Positions 10,242 to 22,285 are shown, counted from the stretch's first letter. The stretch: DNA of 64,000 bases from Zygnema cylindricum (GCA_037447655.1 JBBHKE010001904.1:62001-126000), one strand, 5' to 3'. The notes: generated from the sequence alone by a model not told the origin. Made by a program: numbers and translations.

Positions 10242-13200
10242 TTAATTTTTTTCCATTGATTTACTTAATACAAGCAAATCATCAACATAAATTGCAATAA
10301 ATATCAAACCTTCCTCATCTTCAAAAACATAGATTGAGTGATCTGAGCTGATCCGAATATATCCCAGACCGGTAAGAAAGTCATCAAGCTTCTTATTCCA
10401 TTGTCGAGGTGCCTGTTTCAAACCATAAAGAGATTTAATCAGCCGGCATACCTTACTCTCCTCTCCTTCCTCCACAAAACCTTCGGGTTGTCGCATGAAG
10501 ATCTCCTCTTCCAATTCTCCATGCAGAAAGGCTGTCTTGATGTCCATCTGATGCACTTCCATGTCTTCCGCCGCTGCTAAACTGAGAAGTATGCGGACGG
10601 AGGGAAATCTGACCACCGGGGCAAAGGTTTCCTCGTAGTCAATTCCTTCCTTTTGTGTAAATCCCTTTGCCACTAATCTGGCCTTGTAGCGTTCGATTGT
10701 GTTATCTGGGTTCAGTTTTAATTTGAAAACCCACTTACAACCGATTGGTTTTCGGTTAGGTGGACAGTCCACCAGCTCCCAAGTATCGGCTGCCATGATT
10801 GAAGCCATCTCCTCATTGATGGCTGTCTTCCACCGGTTTCTTTCTGGACAAGTCATCGCCTCTCTATAAGATTGAGGTTCATCTTGATGAGATAGTTTAG
10901 TTACCTTGTTATTAACCTGTTTTTCTTGCAGTCTTTTGCTACTTCTCCTCCCCCCCTCAAAATCTGATGCCGGAATAGATGGTTCTCGTGGATTCTTTCG
11001 AACAAACTCGGCTTCTCCCCTATCCCTTGATTCCGAATCAATTTCCACCACGTCTTCCGCTTCGAGTAGAGTTGTCACTGGAGTTTCCACAGCCGAGTCC
11101 TTTTCGGTCTGATTTGTTCCTGCAAGAATGTCATCTTCTCTAAAACCTGGATAGTTAGGAAGCTCAAAGTCATCGGAATCTTCTGACTCAAATCTGATTT
11201 TTACTGACTTTGTATATTTGAAGGGATCCACAGACTTTCCTTCATCCATAACTACTAGATGCTTTACTAAGATTATATCTTCCCTTTTTAAATCATAAAC
11301 TCTATATCCTTTAACATCTTCATCATATCCTAATAAGTATCCCGGTTTTCCTTTAGGATCTAGCTTCCAATTGGACCGATCAGTATCTAGACTGAATACT
11401 TGACTGCCGAAAACCTTTAAGTGAGATATGTCTGGTTTCCGGCCTGTCCATCTCTCATAAGGTGTTTGATCTTTTATAGCTGAAGTAAGAACTCTATTAT
11501 TGAGGTAATTAGCACAGTTCATTGCTTCTGCCCAAAACCATTTTCCTATCTTTTTATCTGACAACATACTTCTAGCACTATCACTTAGTGTTCTATTTAA
11601 CCTTTCAGCTACCCCATTCTGTTCCCGATTTTCTGGAACTGTCTTTTGGTGTTGAACCCCATCTTCCCTCAGAAAATCCTCAAACTGGTTAGAAGTATAC
11701 TCTCCACCATTGTCACTCCTTACTCTCTTGATTGGAGTTTCATGGAGTTTTTCGCTCCATGCTTTATATTGTCTAAAACAATCCTCAGCTTCGGACTTGT
11801 TTTTCAAAAAATATACCCGGGAATACCGAGACCAATCATCAGTTATAGTCATCATAAATCTCTTCCCCCCCGGTGAGGGCACTTTCGCCGGTCCCCAAAT
11901 ATCTGTGTGTACTAGATCTAGAAGTTTTTCTCCCTTATAGGTGGCTGTTTTAGGAAAGGGTAATCTGTGTGCTTTACCTTGAGCACATCCACTACAATCA
12001 CTTATATCATCACTCTCACTGAACTGAATCCCTTCCACCACTCCCATCTTTTTCATCTCTCTTAACTTATCTAGATTCACATGCCCAAGCCTCTTATGCC
12101 ACATCATAATATCATGAACACCAACATAGTAAAGTTTCTTCTTTTCATTACTTAAGATCAGCCTAAACATCCCATGGCTACCTTTCTCGGCAATGAAATA
12201 GACATCATCCTCAAAACTAGCAGTAAAGACTCCTTCCCTAGTGCTAGTAAAAAAACCTTTATCATCTAATACTGATGTAGAGATAAGATTTTTGTTCAGC
12301 TCCGGAATAAACAATACATCGGAGAATGTTAATATGGATGTCTTTCCTTCTACTAACACTTTTAGATCTACCGATCCTACAAGAGTAGTGGTGACTATCC
12401 TCCCATCCCCGTACTCTATCTCTACGGTGGGAATCTTTCTTATCTTAGTGAACAGGTGTCTATCCTTACACATGTGCATGGAAGCACCTGAATCTACAAT
12501 CCAGCCTGCTTCACCTTTCAATCCACCGTAAGCACATTTCTGCCTCCGTGGAATTTCGACCTCTTTTTTCGCCTCCAACTCCTCATCCAAAAGGAGCTCA
12601 TCGTCCTCGTCCTCGGATTCAGCCTCAAGTACCTGTGTGACAAGGGCCTTTTTCTTTCCTCTCGGGCTACCACCGGTCTGCCCCTCCTTTAACCGAAGCT
12701 CGGTTATCTTAGTGCACTCTGCCATATAGTGCCCCGGTTTCTTACAAAAATGACATAGACCTTTGGGAGCCCTTGGTTCGAACTCATCTGCTTGTTTTTT
12801 CTGCTCCCTACCCCCATAGTTTCCGACCGGTTTTCGGGAATCCCTATTCCTCCAATCAGTCGCTGTTGCCAAGGCTTGGCCACTCTTTCCTCCCCTTCGG
12901 ATCTCAATTGTATTCTCTTGAACGAGAATCATCCCTACCACTGAGTTCCATATCCACCTTGAGTCAGGCAAGTCCTGCACACGGTAAACTATGTTCACGA
13001 ACTCATCAGGTAACTTCATCAGTAAACAGTTAACCTTTTCTTTTTCACTAAAATCTTTTCCCGCACTCTGTAGCTCCATGAAGAGTGTAGCAAGCTCATT
13101 GCAAAAATCCAACATATTTCCCCCTTTGTATACATACTCCTTAACTTTCTGATCAGCCAACTGTTGTTGCTGAATCGTACCACTTCGGTACATCTCTATG

Positions 13201-13652
13201 AGAGCCATCCAAAGATCGGATGCTCTTTCTACCTGCAAATGAGGACATGCAAGTCCTTGAGTGAGATGGCGTAGGATGAAGTGCTTTGCCGCCATATTGT
13301 TGAAGTCCCAGGTTTCAGTATCATTCTCCTCATTCCTCGGAATAGGTGACATGAATGTGGAACCAGTTGCTATTGGTGTGGTCGTCTCCTTCTCCTTTCC
13401 TTTGTCCACCACCTCTCCTTCCTTTGTTTCCTCCGTTGAAGGTGGGTCCTCTTTCTTGGTGAATCTGGTTCCTCCAAACCCTGGAGGAATTCCAAGACTT
13501 GATGGACGCCCCAACCGTCCACTCACTATCCCCCAAAACCTTTTTTCGCATAGAGCTCCTATCATCATACTTTCCCAGTATATGAAGCCAGTTCCATTAA
13601 AGATTGGTACCCTAGAGGGTGGGCCCATAACCTGTGACTCTGAGACCTCCAT
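10242..13652 (-). CDS. Copia element B gag-PR-IN-RT polyprotein
   Basis: 1136 residues. Order: gag; knuckle CHFCKKPGHYMAEC near residue 300; protease VDSGASMHM near 385; integrase HHCC (WHKRLGHV near 518; CSGCAQGK) and core with HTDIWGP, SDNGGEYTS and NGVAERLNRT, so Asp, Asp and Glu are all present; then reverse transcriptase with IYVDDLLVLS at the end. The ATG at 13652 lies in the 5' LTR, and the primer-binding site is read as Val-Met-Gly-Pro-Pro. The frame ends early because of an extra A near 10250; the rest is at 9293-10207. With near-identical LTRs and no internal stop, this is the youngest and least damaged element of the window. It makes the structural shell, protease, integrase and polymerase of the retrotransposon. 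Confidence 0.95.
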   Translation of the reverse strand: MEVSESQVMGPPSRVPIFNGTGFIYWESMMIGALCEKRFWGIVSGRLGRPSSLGIPPGFGGTRFTKKEDPPSTEETKEGEVVDKGKEKETTTPIATGSTFMSPIPRNEENDTETWDFNNMAAKHFILRHLTQGLACPHLQVERASDLWMALIEMYRSGTIQQQQLADQKVKEYVYKGGNMLDFCNELATLFMELQSAGKDFSEKEKVNCLLMKLPDEFVNIVYRVQDLPDSRWIWNSVVGMILVQENTIEIRRGGKSGQALATATDWRNRDSRKPVGNYGGREQKKQADEFEPRAPKGLCHFCKKPGHYMAECTKITELRLKEGQTGGSPRGKKKALVTQVLEAESEDEDDELLLDEELEAKKEVEIPRRQKCAYGGLKGEAGWIVDSGASMHMCKDRHLFTKIRKIPTVEIEYGDGRIVTTTLVGSVDLKVLVEGKTSILTFSDVLFIPELNKNLISTSVLDDKGFFTSTREGVFTASFEDDVYFIAEKGSHGMFRLILSNEKKKLYYVGVHDIMMWHKRLGHVNLDKLREMKKMGVVEGIQFSESDDISDCSGCAQGKAHRLPFPKTATYKGEKLLDLVHTDIWGPAKVPSPGGKRFMMTITDDWSRYSRVYFLKNKSEAEDCFRQYKAWSEKLHETPIKRVRSDNGGEYTSNQFEDFLREDGVQHQKTVPENREQNGVAERLNRTLSDSARSMLSDKKIGKWFWAEAMNCANYLNNRVLTSAIKDQTPYERWTGRKPDISHLKVFGSQVFSLDTDRSNWKLDPKGKPGYLLGYDEDVKGYRVYDLKREDIILVKHLVVMDEGKSVDPFKYTKSVKIRFESEDSDDFELPNYPGFREDDILAGTNQTEKDSAVETPVTTLLEAEDVVEIDSESRDRGEAEFVRKNPREPSIPASDFEGGRRSSKRLQEKQVNNKVTKLSHQDEPQSYREAMTCPERNRWKTAINEEMASIMAADTWELVDCPPNRKPIGCKWVFKLKLNPDNTIERYKARLVAKGFTQKEGIDYEETFAPVVRFPSVRILLSLAAAEDMEVHQMDIKTAFLHGELEEEIFMRQPEGFVEEGEESKVCRLIKSLYGLKQAPRQWNKKLDDFLTGLGYIRISSDHSIYVFEDEEGLIFIAIYVDDLLVLSKSMEKN
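13618..13632 (-). other. Primer-binding site of element B (half tRNA-iMet type)
   Basis: Minus strand GGTTATGGGCCCACC abuts the LTR end. From memory of plant initiator tRNA-Met (anticodon region GGTGGGCCCATAACC), all 15 bases are complementary. It is within the gag frame. Confidence 0.8.
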
Positions 13653-14673
13653 AAGTCCTCAGAGTAGACAGCTTCCAAGAAGCCTCTAGGATAATCCTGA
13701 CCCCTTTGAGTTCCAGCAAAAATAACTGCCACCCTGGCAGACAAAAACCCTGACCACTTCCACCTCTGTAAAGGCAAGACTCCCCTGAGTCGGTAGCAAA
13801 AAGAATCTCTGAATTTGCTCCCCTGAGCAGTAAGTTATGGAGGGTCAAAGTTGACCTTTTGTACAGAAGCTCTCTGGGAGAGGGGGTCCTATCTTCTAAT
13901 TTTTCTAAGTCCTATCTCTCTCACAGACTCTATCTACTGATGTACGGAACCAATCATAATTGAGTTCCGTACGCAAAAGTACAGCCACCGGTGTACTTTC
14001 AGAACGGACATTGTACGACATGGCCTAAATGTCGACACATGTCAAATCCGGATTCGGTGCCATAATCTCCGGAGATTCTACAATCCAACGGAATTTCTCC
14101 ACGCGTCATCCGATGTGGCGATGGCCACAAACCGCCGAAATCTTCCTCCGCGATCTCGGCGCTAATTCCGGCCGTCCGATTAAATTCGGATTTAATCGTA
14201 GCCGTAATAAATACATGCGCGGTATTTATTTCACTTCCGAAATAAATGCGCGGTATTGATTCGTAATCCGTACCGTCATCCGTACCGGATCTATGTATCC
14301 CGTAATCCGTAACAGTTAAATGAATTTATCGTACGTATACATCTTTAAATTATTATCAAACTATATAGTACCTAACACTAATCCTAGACTTAACGGCTAA
14401 GGCTACCGGCTACTTCCTATCTGCCGGCCGGTAGGTACAGTGATCAAATCCTGCCGCCGGCACATATCTTTTAGATAAATAAATAAACCCTAAAATAAAA
14501 TTCCCGTAAACCTTAGGATAGCCAAGGTAGCCATGGCTCTAGCTTCCTCTCCAATGTCTCAGTGACTGCGACAAGTTTGAGAGTTGGAGAGAGAAGTTAG
14601 AGGTAGACTGCCTCGGCTTCTTTCTATTTCTATTTAGACCTAGAAAATACTAATAAATCCATTAGTTTCTACA
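13633..14673 (-). repeat. 5' LTR of copia element B
   Basis: 1041 bp, closely matching 8239-9279. No 5-bp target duplication is visible: the outer flanks are ATTGG on the left and TAGCC on the right. Confidence 0.93.
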
Positions 14674-15080
14674 TAGCCATTTTTCTATAACCAATGTGTA
14701 CATTTTTTTGACCTACCGATAATCGATATGTTCGCTCGATATATTGGTAAAGGAATTTATTACGATAAATGAACGATATATCATGAAAAATTACTTATGA
14801 ATATCGAGCCAAGAAATATCGACGATAACTATGTAATGTGGTACGAAATTGCTTGCAAAATTTCATTTATGAGCCCCCCCATTTCTCCCCCCTCCCCTTG
14901 CAACAAATATATCCGTACTCATTTTATACCATAATTTTGTACTTTTTCTATGTATAACTCCCCTATCAACTATTTATCGTTGGTTCTGGAGCAATATGTA
15001 TGGACACCTTACTGTTTAATAGTTGAAAGTATTGGTTATCGAATTTATCGCGATAAAAAATTACCCGATACATGACACTA
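14674..15080. mobile_element. hAT-type element split by copia B
   Basis: CGATAATCGATATG and related words, ending CGATACATGACACTA at 15080. Its expected left terminus is absent here, but TAGTGTTGTGAATTGG lies at 8223-8238, directly beyond copia B. Flanks GTATAAAT (8215-8222) and GCAAAAAT (15081-15088) agree in 6 of 8 bases. I read this as one roughly 420-bp element interrupted by B. Confidence 0.55.
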
Positions 15081-16007
15081 GCAAAAATGCAACGATTTAT
15101 TTTAACTTTGTCGCCCTTATAAAGGTCAACCATCATAAAGAAGTAATAATGCAGTTGGTCGGCTAAGTGTTAAGCTAATAAAAATGTAAAGTCCACATGT
15201 AATAAGAGTGTTAGGAGCAAACCACTTCGTTTATCAAAATAGGGAACAAAAAAAATAGTCAACTACGTAAGGAACATTAAAAACAATTCGTTTTAAACGT
15301 TTTTCGTTTGCTCCTACGAATATGCTTTCTTACGATTATGCAAAAAAAGAGAATCGCTTTTATTCAAAATATGGATTTCTTATGATTATGTAAAGATTGA
15401 GGCACAAACATAGACCTTTCCCCTTGACATATGGAACCCTCATTTGTTTTTTTTTTACAAATTTATTTTTCGTCAAATAATTTTAAACCGTCACTTTCTT
15501 TAATAAATATAGAATAAACAAATGTACCGTTTCTTACACTTAGGCGAAAAATTGAAATTGCAATCGCAATGTTGTTAAGGTTACAATGGCATGGTAAAGT
15601 CGGAGTTAAGACTTTTTTGTCGTACTTGAAGGTGAGGGTTAAGGTAAACATTATTGATTATAATGAGGAGGTCCAAGGCAAAATTAGGTTTACAAAATAT
15701 GGGTTAAGCTTTAGGTAAGAGTGATAATTACGTTTTCACTTCAATGGGATTAGAATTTGATTAGGGTTTGGCTAAAAAAAAATGGTAGCTTTATTATTAG
15801 GCTAAAAGCTATATTTATAACTATATTGTCCATCCCATTGTGTTTAAATCCAAGGGAAAATGAGCAAAACAAAGAAATCCATGGCAAACATCTGAAATCC
15901 ATATCGAAACACATAAGTGAAATTCAATGCATTTAGAAGCACCTAATATATCTTTCTTTACTATTGTTCACATTTGCGCTATGTTGCAACGAAAATATAC
16001 TAAAATA
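15081..16007. other. Anonymous AT-rich intergenic DNA
   Basis: No convincing gene, RNA or repeat. Homopolymer runs (T at about 15448, A at about 15774) and many stops in all frames. Confidence 0.5.
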
Positions 16008-16795
16008 TAGTGTTATGTATCGGTAAGGATTTGTCGATAATCGATATGGGCCTTTTTTCGGGTAGCCGATAATCGATATAATATTACGATATATCGTTAT
16101 CGGTGTTATCGCCGATAAATAAACGACATTTATAGGTTATTATCGGCGATAACATCGATATCGATAAATATTGGCGATGTTTGTACGGGTCGTACAGATA
16201 AATGTACGACAAGTACACTCAACTGTACATGTTATTCCCCGAACGCGTCGCGGACCCTTCGGCAAAAAATCGCAATGAATAAATATATATTTTTACTATT
16301 TTATATAAGAGTAATATTTCCTCAAATAAGTGCCCCTAAATCGTCAAAAGATGGTGGCAGTAAGCTGTAGTAAATGGCGACAATCTGACAGATGTGCGCG
16401 TTTGATCTGTTCGTCTGTACGTATGTTTTCGAAAAAAGTTTGATTTAAGATTTTATAGTGTAATTTAATTTGTTCGTTTCAATACTATAGTTTTAGAACT
16501 ATAGAGTATTATTTTAAATTTATTGACGTTTATGTGTTGCGCTGTCCGTAATAAAAATTAGTTAAACAGCTACGGAATAGATACATTATACGACATACCA
16601 CGCTATATAAAGTGAATAATAAAATACATTATGCTAAATAGTACTATTGTATGCATACAATATTTTTTAAAAGTTATCGCCGATATGGAATTTGTTGGTC
16701 TCTTACCAATATATCTGGACCTGCAACCGTTGGATAACCAATAACCATTGGTAACGGTGTTATCGCGATAAATTTTTAACCGATACACAACACTA
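16008..16795. mobile_element. Non-autonomous hAT-type transposon, 788 bp
   Basis: Terminal inverted repeats TAGTGTTATGTATCGGTA and CCGATACACAACACTA. The flanks are a perfect 8-bp target duplication CTAAAATA (16000-16007 and 16796-16803), the hallmark length of hAT elements. The interior is made of TATCGGCGATAA-type palindromic words and encodes no transposase. Confidence 0.85.
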
Positions 16796-16803
16796 CTAAA
16801 ATA

Positions 16804-17183
16804 GCCTTTTAAGGGTGAACTTCCATTGGAAGAAAAGTGGGGTTGTTTACTGGAAGTCGTACGATTTCGTACAAATTCGTACCATTTTGTTTTTTCGGCT
16901 CCAATATTATAGGCGTAAGTATCGACCGTTGGATGTCTCACTATTTTAGAGTAAGCAATCGCGCACATCGTCCAGTGTGAAGAAACTCTCCTCGCGAGGA
17001 GAGTTTCCTCACACTGGACGATGTGCGCGATTGCTTACATCCAACGGTCGAATCTTACGCCTTTTTTATTGGAATCATCTCGTTAACATGTTTCATTTGA
17101 CAAAAAAAAATGGTACAAATTTGTACGAAATCGTACGGATTCTAGTAAACAACCCCACTTTTCCTCTAATGGAGTAGAGGCCT
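16804..17183. mobile_element. Foldback (long inverted repeat) element
   Basis: Two arms of roughly 160-190 bases face each other. The inner 44-base arms (16951-16994 and 16995-17038) pair almost perfectly around CTCCTCGCGAGGAG. The arms continue outward as CGACCGTTGGAT/ATCCAACGGTCG and GGCGTAAG/CTTACGCC, and reach AAGTGGGGTTGTTTAC/GTAAACAACCCCACTT. A 16-base insertion (16935-16950) breaks the left arm. No protein is encoded. It abuts the target duplication of the upstream hAT element; its outer edges are approximate. Confidence 0.8.
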
Positions 17184-19899
17184 AAGTAAAACCTATACTA
17201 ATTTAAAGTATGTAAAGCATTCACGTTAATTACAATACACAATTTTACGAATATGTGATAAACTGATAATGATTAAAAATTAACGAACAAAAAATTATGA
17301 ACGATATTTGTATTATGAATGATGTAAAATACAAAGGTTATCAATTGATTGACCGTCGAATCCACACTCAACCGTACTATAATTGTAATACTATGTACTT
17401 TTATTGTACTATTCTGAACAGTTCTAACCTAAGCGCTTCCGCCCAACCAAAATATGAAAATACGCATGCGCCGCAATTCCCTTATGCGTACTCTCTTTTG
17501 GACATTTAATGCGGCTGTTGGGTGTTGGTCTTGTACGTTGTATCTGTACCAATAGATACGATTCTGGTAAGATTTTGTGATCTCAGGGTTCTGTAGCAAG
17601 AATGACTGTTACCGATTGCTACGAGCGTGATTAACGTTAATACTGTTGTTCCGTAGGACCACTGGGGGCGTCGAAGCTTTAACAGCCAATCATAATACTT
17701 TAGATGATATTCTGACAAGTATTTGGTCAATAAGAATATATCTTTTTTGCGTCTACCAGCTGTTAATCGGAAGCTGACCAACCGGCTTCGAGAATGCGAT
17801 GTTCAGATATGAGATATTTCTCGTCGAAGATTCTACCATGTGCGCCTTCGCTTGGACCGACCTGATTTGGCCAGATTCGAATCAGATCTTAATCATTACT
17901 TTGTACTTTTCGGGTGGGCTCCCCTCCCTCAGGCCTTGTTTCGGATAGCGGTTATTAGTCTATCACACTGTAGGAGTGAAGGGCTGGGACATAATAGGCC
18001 AGGCTTCAGGCCCCCAGGAGTACGGTCGTTTGTCATTTTGTGCGCGTGAATCGAATCCGCGGCCCAAGGCATGATACGTGTTATCACTTCTACCATTCAC
18101 AATTTGCGGTGATTGCGAGTCGCAAGTCCCATGTGCTTGCACCTAAGGGATTTTTTTGTCGTTTTATTCAAAAATTTAATGCCGCAAGGACAAAAAAAAT
18201 CGCCGCATGAAAAAAGTACAGATATTAAAGTACAATTGGCTCATAGTGTAAATTAGTATGTACTTTCAGTTTTCGCTCTTTTCGTATTCGATCCATCGAC
18301 ACGTCACGCCAACTCATCCTCAAACTTTATTCGTCTTGTTTGATTCCGTGCGATCTAATGTTATTTTTTTGGCTAACTAGATTTCGTGCGTAGTACCTCG
18401 CACTTGTATGAAAAAATAAAACAAAGTGACAACAATAGAGAAACGCCTTCGCACTTTTCGCACGGTTTCAAAATTTTGCAGGTGGGAGAGTAACATGCTA
18501 TTTATTTTTCTGCCCGTCGCCGCATCTACAAAAAAAAAATGTAAAAATAACTGCATGGGTCTCCCCGACTTCCACTTTCATTCATGGGTCTTTGCAAAAG
18601 TCTCTAGGTCGCCATCGCGTCTTCCCCTCCCTTCTCCCTCCCTCCCTCATTCTTGGAATGAAGCACGACAATTTTCAATTTTTGGAAACAAATGAAAAAC
18701 TCTTAAACAAAAATGTTTGACTATCCGTACGAGAGAGATTTGGTCACGGGCGGGAGAGTGAAAAGGCATAAAAAGTTAAAAACGAAATCCAATGTCACAG
18801 AAAACAATCTACGACGTTCACATAAAATATGACGTCATTATGTCAGAAAATTATTAAGCTTTTGCATATGTTACGACATTAAGTGACGACTTTTGTTTTC
18901 GGATATTGGAGCACCCGGAATCAAATTGGAACACACGTGTAAAATCGTCACTAAATAACGTTTGTTTCTTACAATTGCATGGGCAAACCCTAACACCGAA
19001 AAGAAAATATAAAATCCTGCGTGAACAAAAATGCGTGTTTTTTCTCCCGTTTTTATATTTCTACTTTTTAGGGCTGCCCGTGCCCGTCTCGAAATATTTT
19101 GGGATGAACTCCCAAATCCATTTACTTCCTGTGACGTGGAGCAAGTTATAAATGAAACGTGTGTTCAAACAGTTGGTTCGCCTGATTCCTTGCGGATATG
19201 GAAATCGTTGATCCTGCGTTTGCGGTCTATTTTTAATGGGCGCGCGCGATTCCTAGAGGCTTTGGCAATCGTTGACCTTTCGCTCGCGGTCTATTTTTTC
19301 TGGTCATCTCATTGCTCTGAAGCCAAAGGTCAAACTACTATACACGTGGCTTATATTTGTTGGGCTCCAGGATATCCTGAGCCTAGTCGCTAACAATTCG
19401 TCACGCTATTTCCGGAAGGCGTGACAACTCTTCTACCGCACAAATTCCGACATTTGAAAACTCGATGAAAATGCCGAATGTACGGTACAGTACTGTACCG
19501 GTGAATAGATTCAGCTGTCAGATTAGTGGACTCTGTGACCGAAATGCAAATTACGACACCGACACATGAAGCTTCAAAGAAGGTACAGTTTTTGGGAACT
19601 ACCGTACAGTACTGTACTGTACTGTAACATATCCACTGACCAAACTATCTCGGACTGTCGGACGACCGGACCACACTGACTGTACTTTTTTTTAAGAACG
19701 TGAAATAATTCTGACCGAATTCCAAAGAAACAAAGTACGAAAAGAAACAAAAAACTATTGCATCAGTTCATAACTGGCTTGTTAACATTTCAGCAATCGT
19801 TACCGTCTCCTCGTTCGCTTTGTAGTTTGTACCCGTTGAGGCCGGAGTTCAAGCTTTCGATTCTGTTCACTCAATCACCGGAAGTCGCGGGGTAAAAGC
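17184..19899. other. Anonymous intergenic DNA
   Basis: No gene I can support. A pyrimidine-rich stretch lies near 18610-18650, and GTACAGTACTGTAC-type palindromes near 19490 and 19610. Short open frames (for example 19031-19393) have no recognisable motif. Confidence 0.5.
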
Positions 19900-20403
19900 A
19901 TGTCACCAATGAAGGTACCCACCCTGGATTATAAGGACCTTATTGAGGCGCCCCCTTCGGCTGAAGCACGTGTCCAGTTTAGCTCTTTCTTTGGGCCGGG
20001 GGCTAGAGCTTGGCTTACTGCTACAAAGTTTCTGCCTCGCTCCGCTTGTCCTCTCAGCTATTTTATTTTTCAATTCTCACAGGCCTCCGCTTGTCGCACG
20101 CTCCGCTCACCGGCAAGCTTAGGTGCATTTGTGATCAACCTAAAGATGAGTCTGGAGATCATTTGCTTAGTTGTTAGGGTGGTGGGGAGCGCACATGAGC
20201 ACACAATGTTGTTCGAGGTGAATAGCTGCACTGGAAAGCAAAGTCCGTTACATATTCAACTCAAAAGTTTCACATATAATCCCACCTTGTTCTCCAAATA
20301 CGCATATTCACGGCCCTCACCTGAATCTTGTATTGTGCAAGGAGCGAAGAAAAAACGCGGTTGTCATGAAAATTGTTTCCATTTTTCTTCACAATCGATA
20401 TAA
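19900..20403 (+). other. Unrecognised open frame, possible relic
   Basis: A 167-codon frame opening with ATG. I do not recognise it. A stretch near residues 28-40 (SSFFGPGARAWLTA) faintly resembles a Gly-Pro-Gly-Ala-x-Ala-Trp-Leu segment I associate with reverse-transcriptase-linked repeats, but this is weak. No promoter, splice or domain support; it may be chance. Confidence 0.2.
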
Positions 20404-20531
20404 AAGTAAACATTTTGTCTTTAAATGATATATAATACGCTAAGCGAAAAAAAAAATACTTGCCTCGGTGGTTAAAATTTACCTTGTTTCTTGTATCACA
20501 AGAATGATTTTGTACTTTTATATAAAATTAT

Positions 20532-21306
20532 TAGTGTTGTGTATCGGTAAGGATTTACCGATAACCGATATGGACCTTTTTTCGGGTTCCCGATAATCGA
20601 TATATTGGTACGATATATCGACATCGGTCTTATCGCCGATAAGTAGCCGATAATATCGGGTACTTATCGGCGATAATGCCGATAACGATAACTATTGGCG
20701 ATAACTGTACGGACCGTACATATGAAATATACGGCCTATACACGCAACTGTACGTCGTATTCCCCGGACGCGCAGCGGACCCCCTTACTCCCGATTCCGG
20801 TAAAAAATCGCGATTATTCCTAATTTAAGGGGGTTTTCAAAATTCCTGCTGCCAGAATTTTCAAAATATGGCGTCTGGAAATGGCAGCAGTCTGACAAGT
20901 GTGTTCGTCTGCTTCTTTCAGTCTGTTCGTCTTTTTTTGGAAAAAGTTTGATTCATAAATTTTACTATGTATTTTATTTTTTTCGTTTCGATAGTATAAT
21001 TTTATAACAATAAAGTATTAAGATATATTGTCTACGTTTATGTGCAGCGCTGTGCGTAAATTTTTTCAGTTAAATAGATACGCGGAACAGATTCTTATAC
21101 GTGGCATTCCACGCTATATAATGAAATTAATATAATACAGTATGTTATATAGTACTATTGTACGCATACTATATTTTTAAAAAGTTATCGCCGATATGGA
21201 ATTTGTTGGTCCCAGACCGATATATCGGTACCTCTGACCGTTCGATAACCGATAACTATCGGTATCGGTGTTATCGCGATAAGTTTTTTACCGATACACA
21301 ACACTA
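20532..21306. mobile_element. Non-autonomous hAT-type transposon, 775 bp
   Basis: Inverted ends TAGTGTTGTGTATCGGTA and TACCGATACACAACACTA. Perfect 8-bp target duplication AAAATTAT at 20524-20531 and 21307-21314. The interior resembles the 16008 copy throughout (shared TATCGCCGATATGGAATTTG near the right end). No transposase. Confidence 0.88.
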
Positions 21307-21314
21307 AAAATTAT

Positions 21315-21809
21315 GTACAAACTGTATGAATCGGTTTATCATTTTACAATATATTTTAGTCCGAACACAATTTCGTTTAATTAGGAAAATCACCCTTGTT
21401 AATATTATTTTGCCCAAATTGAAAGGTTTATACGCTAATCAAATGAGTGGAATCTCGTCTTGTTCGAGGATGCGTATGTGAATAGAAAAACAAAAAAATA
21501 CACATCAAAAACATATTTGATTCTCACATGGTACATTCTCTCTCAAAATCGTCTAAAAAACACGTAATAATTAGTTACACTTAAACTTTAAAAGAAATGA
21601 AAACAAATAAGGGAATTATACCAATGGGGATGAACTCGTTGTAGTAATAAAAATAGTTGACACACTTATCGGAATGGTATATATATAGAGAACCTAATAT
21701 AATTATAACACCACTTTTTGCCTTACACTAAATTTTATTTACAAGAATGGAAATCCATATAGTATATTTGTATTTTTCCTACAAATTACCAATCAATATC
21801 ACATTGTAT
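21315..21809. other. Anonymous spacer between two hAT-type copies
   Basis: AT-rich, without a gene or repeat I recognise. Confidence 0.5.
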
Positions 21810-21817
21810 GCAATTTA

Positions 21818-22285
21818 TAGTGTTGTGTATCGACAAGAAACTTATCGCGATAAAACCGATACCGATAGGTATCGGTTGCCGAACGGTGAGGGATCCCGAT
21901 ACATCGCTTCGAGACCAATAAATTCCTTATCGGCGATAAGTGGAAAAAAATCAGTACGTTATATAATAGTACTTTATAATATACCGTATTATATTTTCAT
22001 TGTCAATAGCGTGGCATGCCACGTTTAACAAACTGTTCCGTACAATGTGTAACGGAATAGCGACGGCTCGGTACGACGGTATAAACCGTACAACCGTACG
22101 GTTTAAACTATACAGTTATCGCCGATAGTTATCGGTACTGGTGTTATCGCGACAAACAACCGGTGTTATCTGTTTTTTATCGGCGATAACACCAGTTTCG
22201 ATATATCGTGCCAATATATCAATTATCGGCAAGCCAAAAAGGTACATATTGATTATCGGCAAAACCCTGCCGATACACAACACTA
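21818..22285. mobile_element. Non-autonomous hAT-type transposon, 468 bp
   Basis: Ends TAGTGTTGTGTATCG and CGATACACAACACTA. The flanks GCAATTTA (21810-21817) and GCAATTTT (22286-22293) agree in 7 of 8 bases. The interior is a shorter variant with GGTGTTATCGCGA words. No coding capacity. Confidence 0.82.

Noticed and set aside
8234-14678. Target site duplication for copia B
   Set aside because: Flanks ATTGG and TAGCC do not match.
17840-18049. Open frame of 69 codons as a small gene
   Set aside because: No motif, no splice or promoter context, and length expected by chance.
19480-19640. GTACAGTACTGTAC palindromes as operator sites
   Set aside because: Similar words occur at 23440 and elsewhere without gene association; they look like simple sequence.
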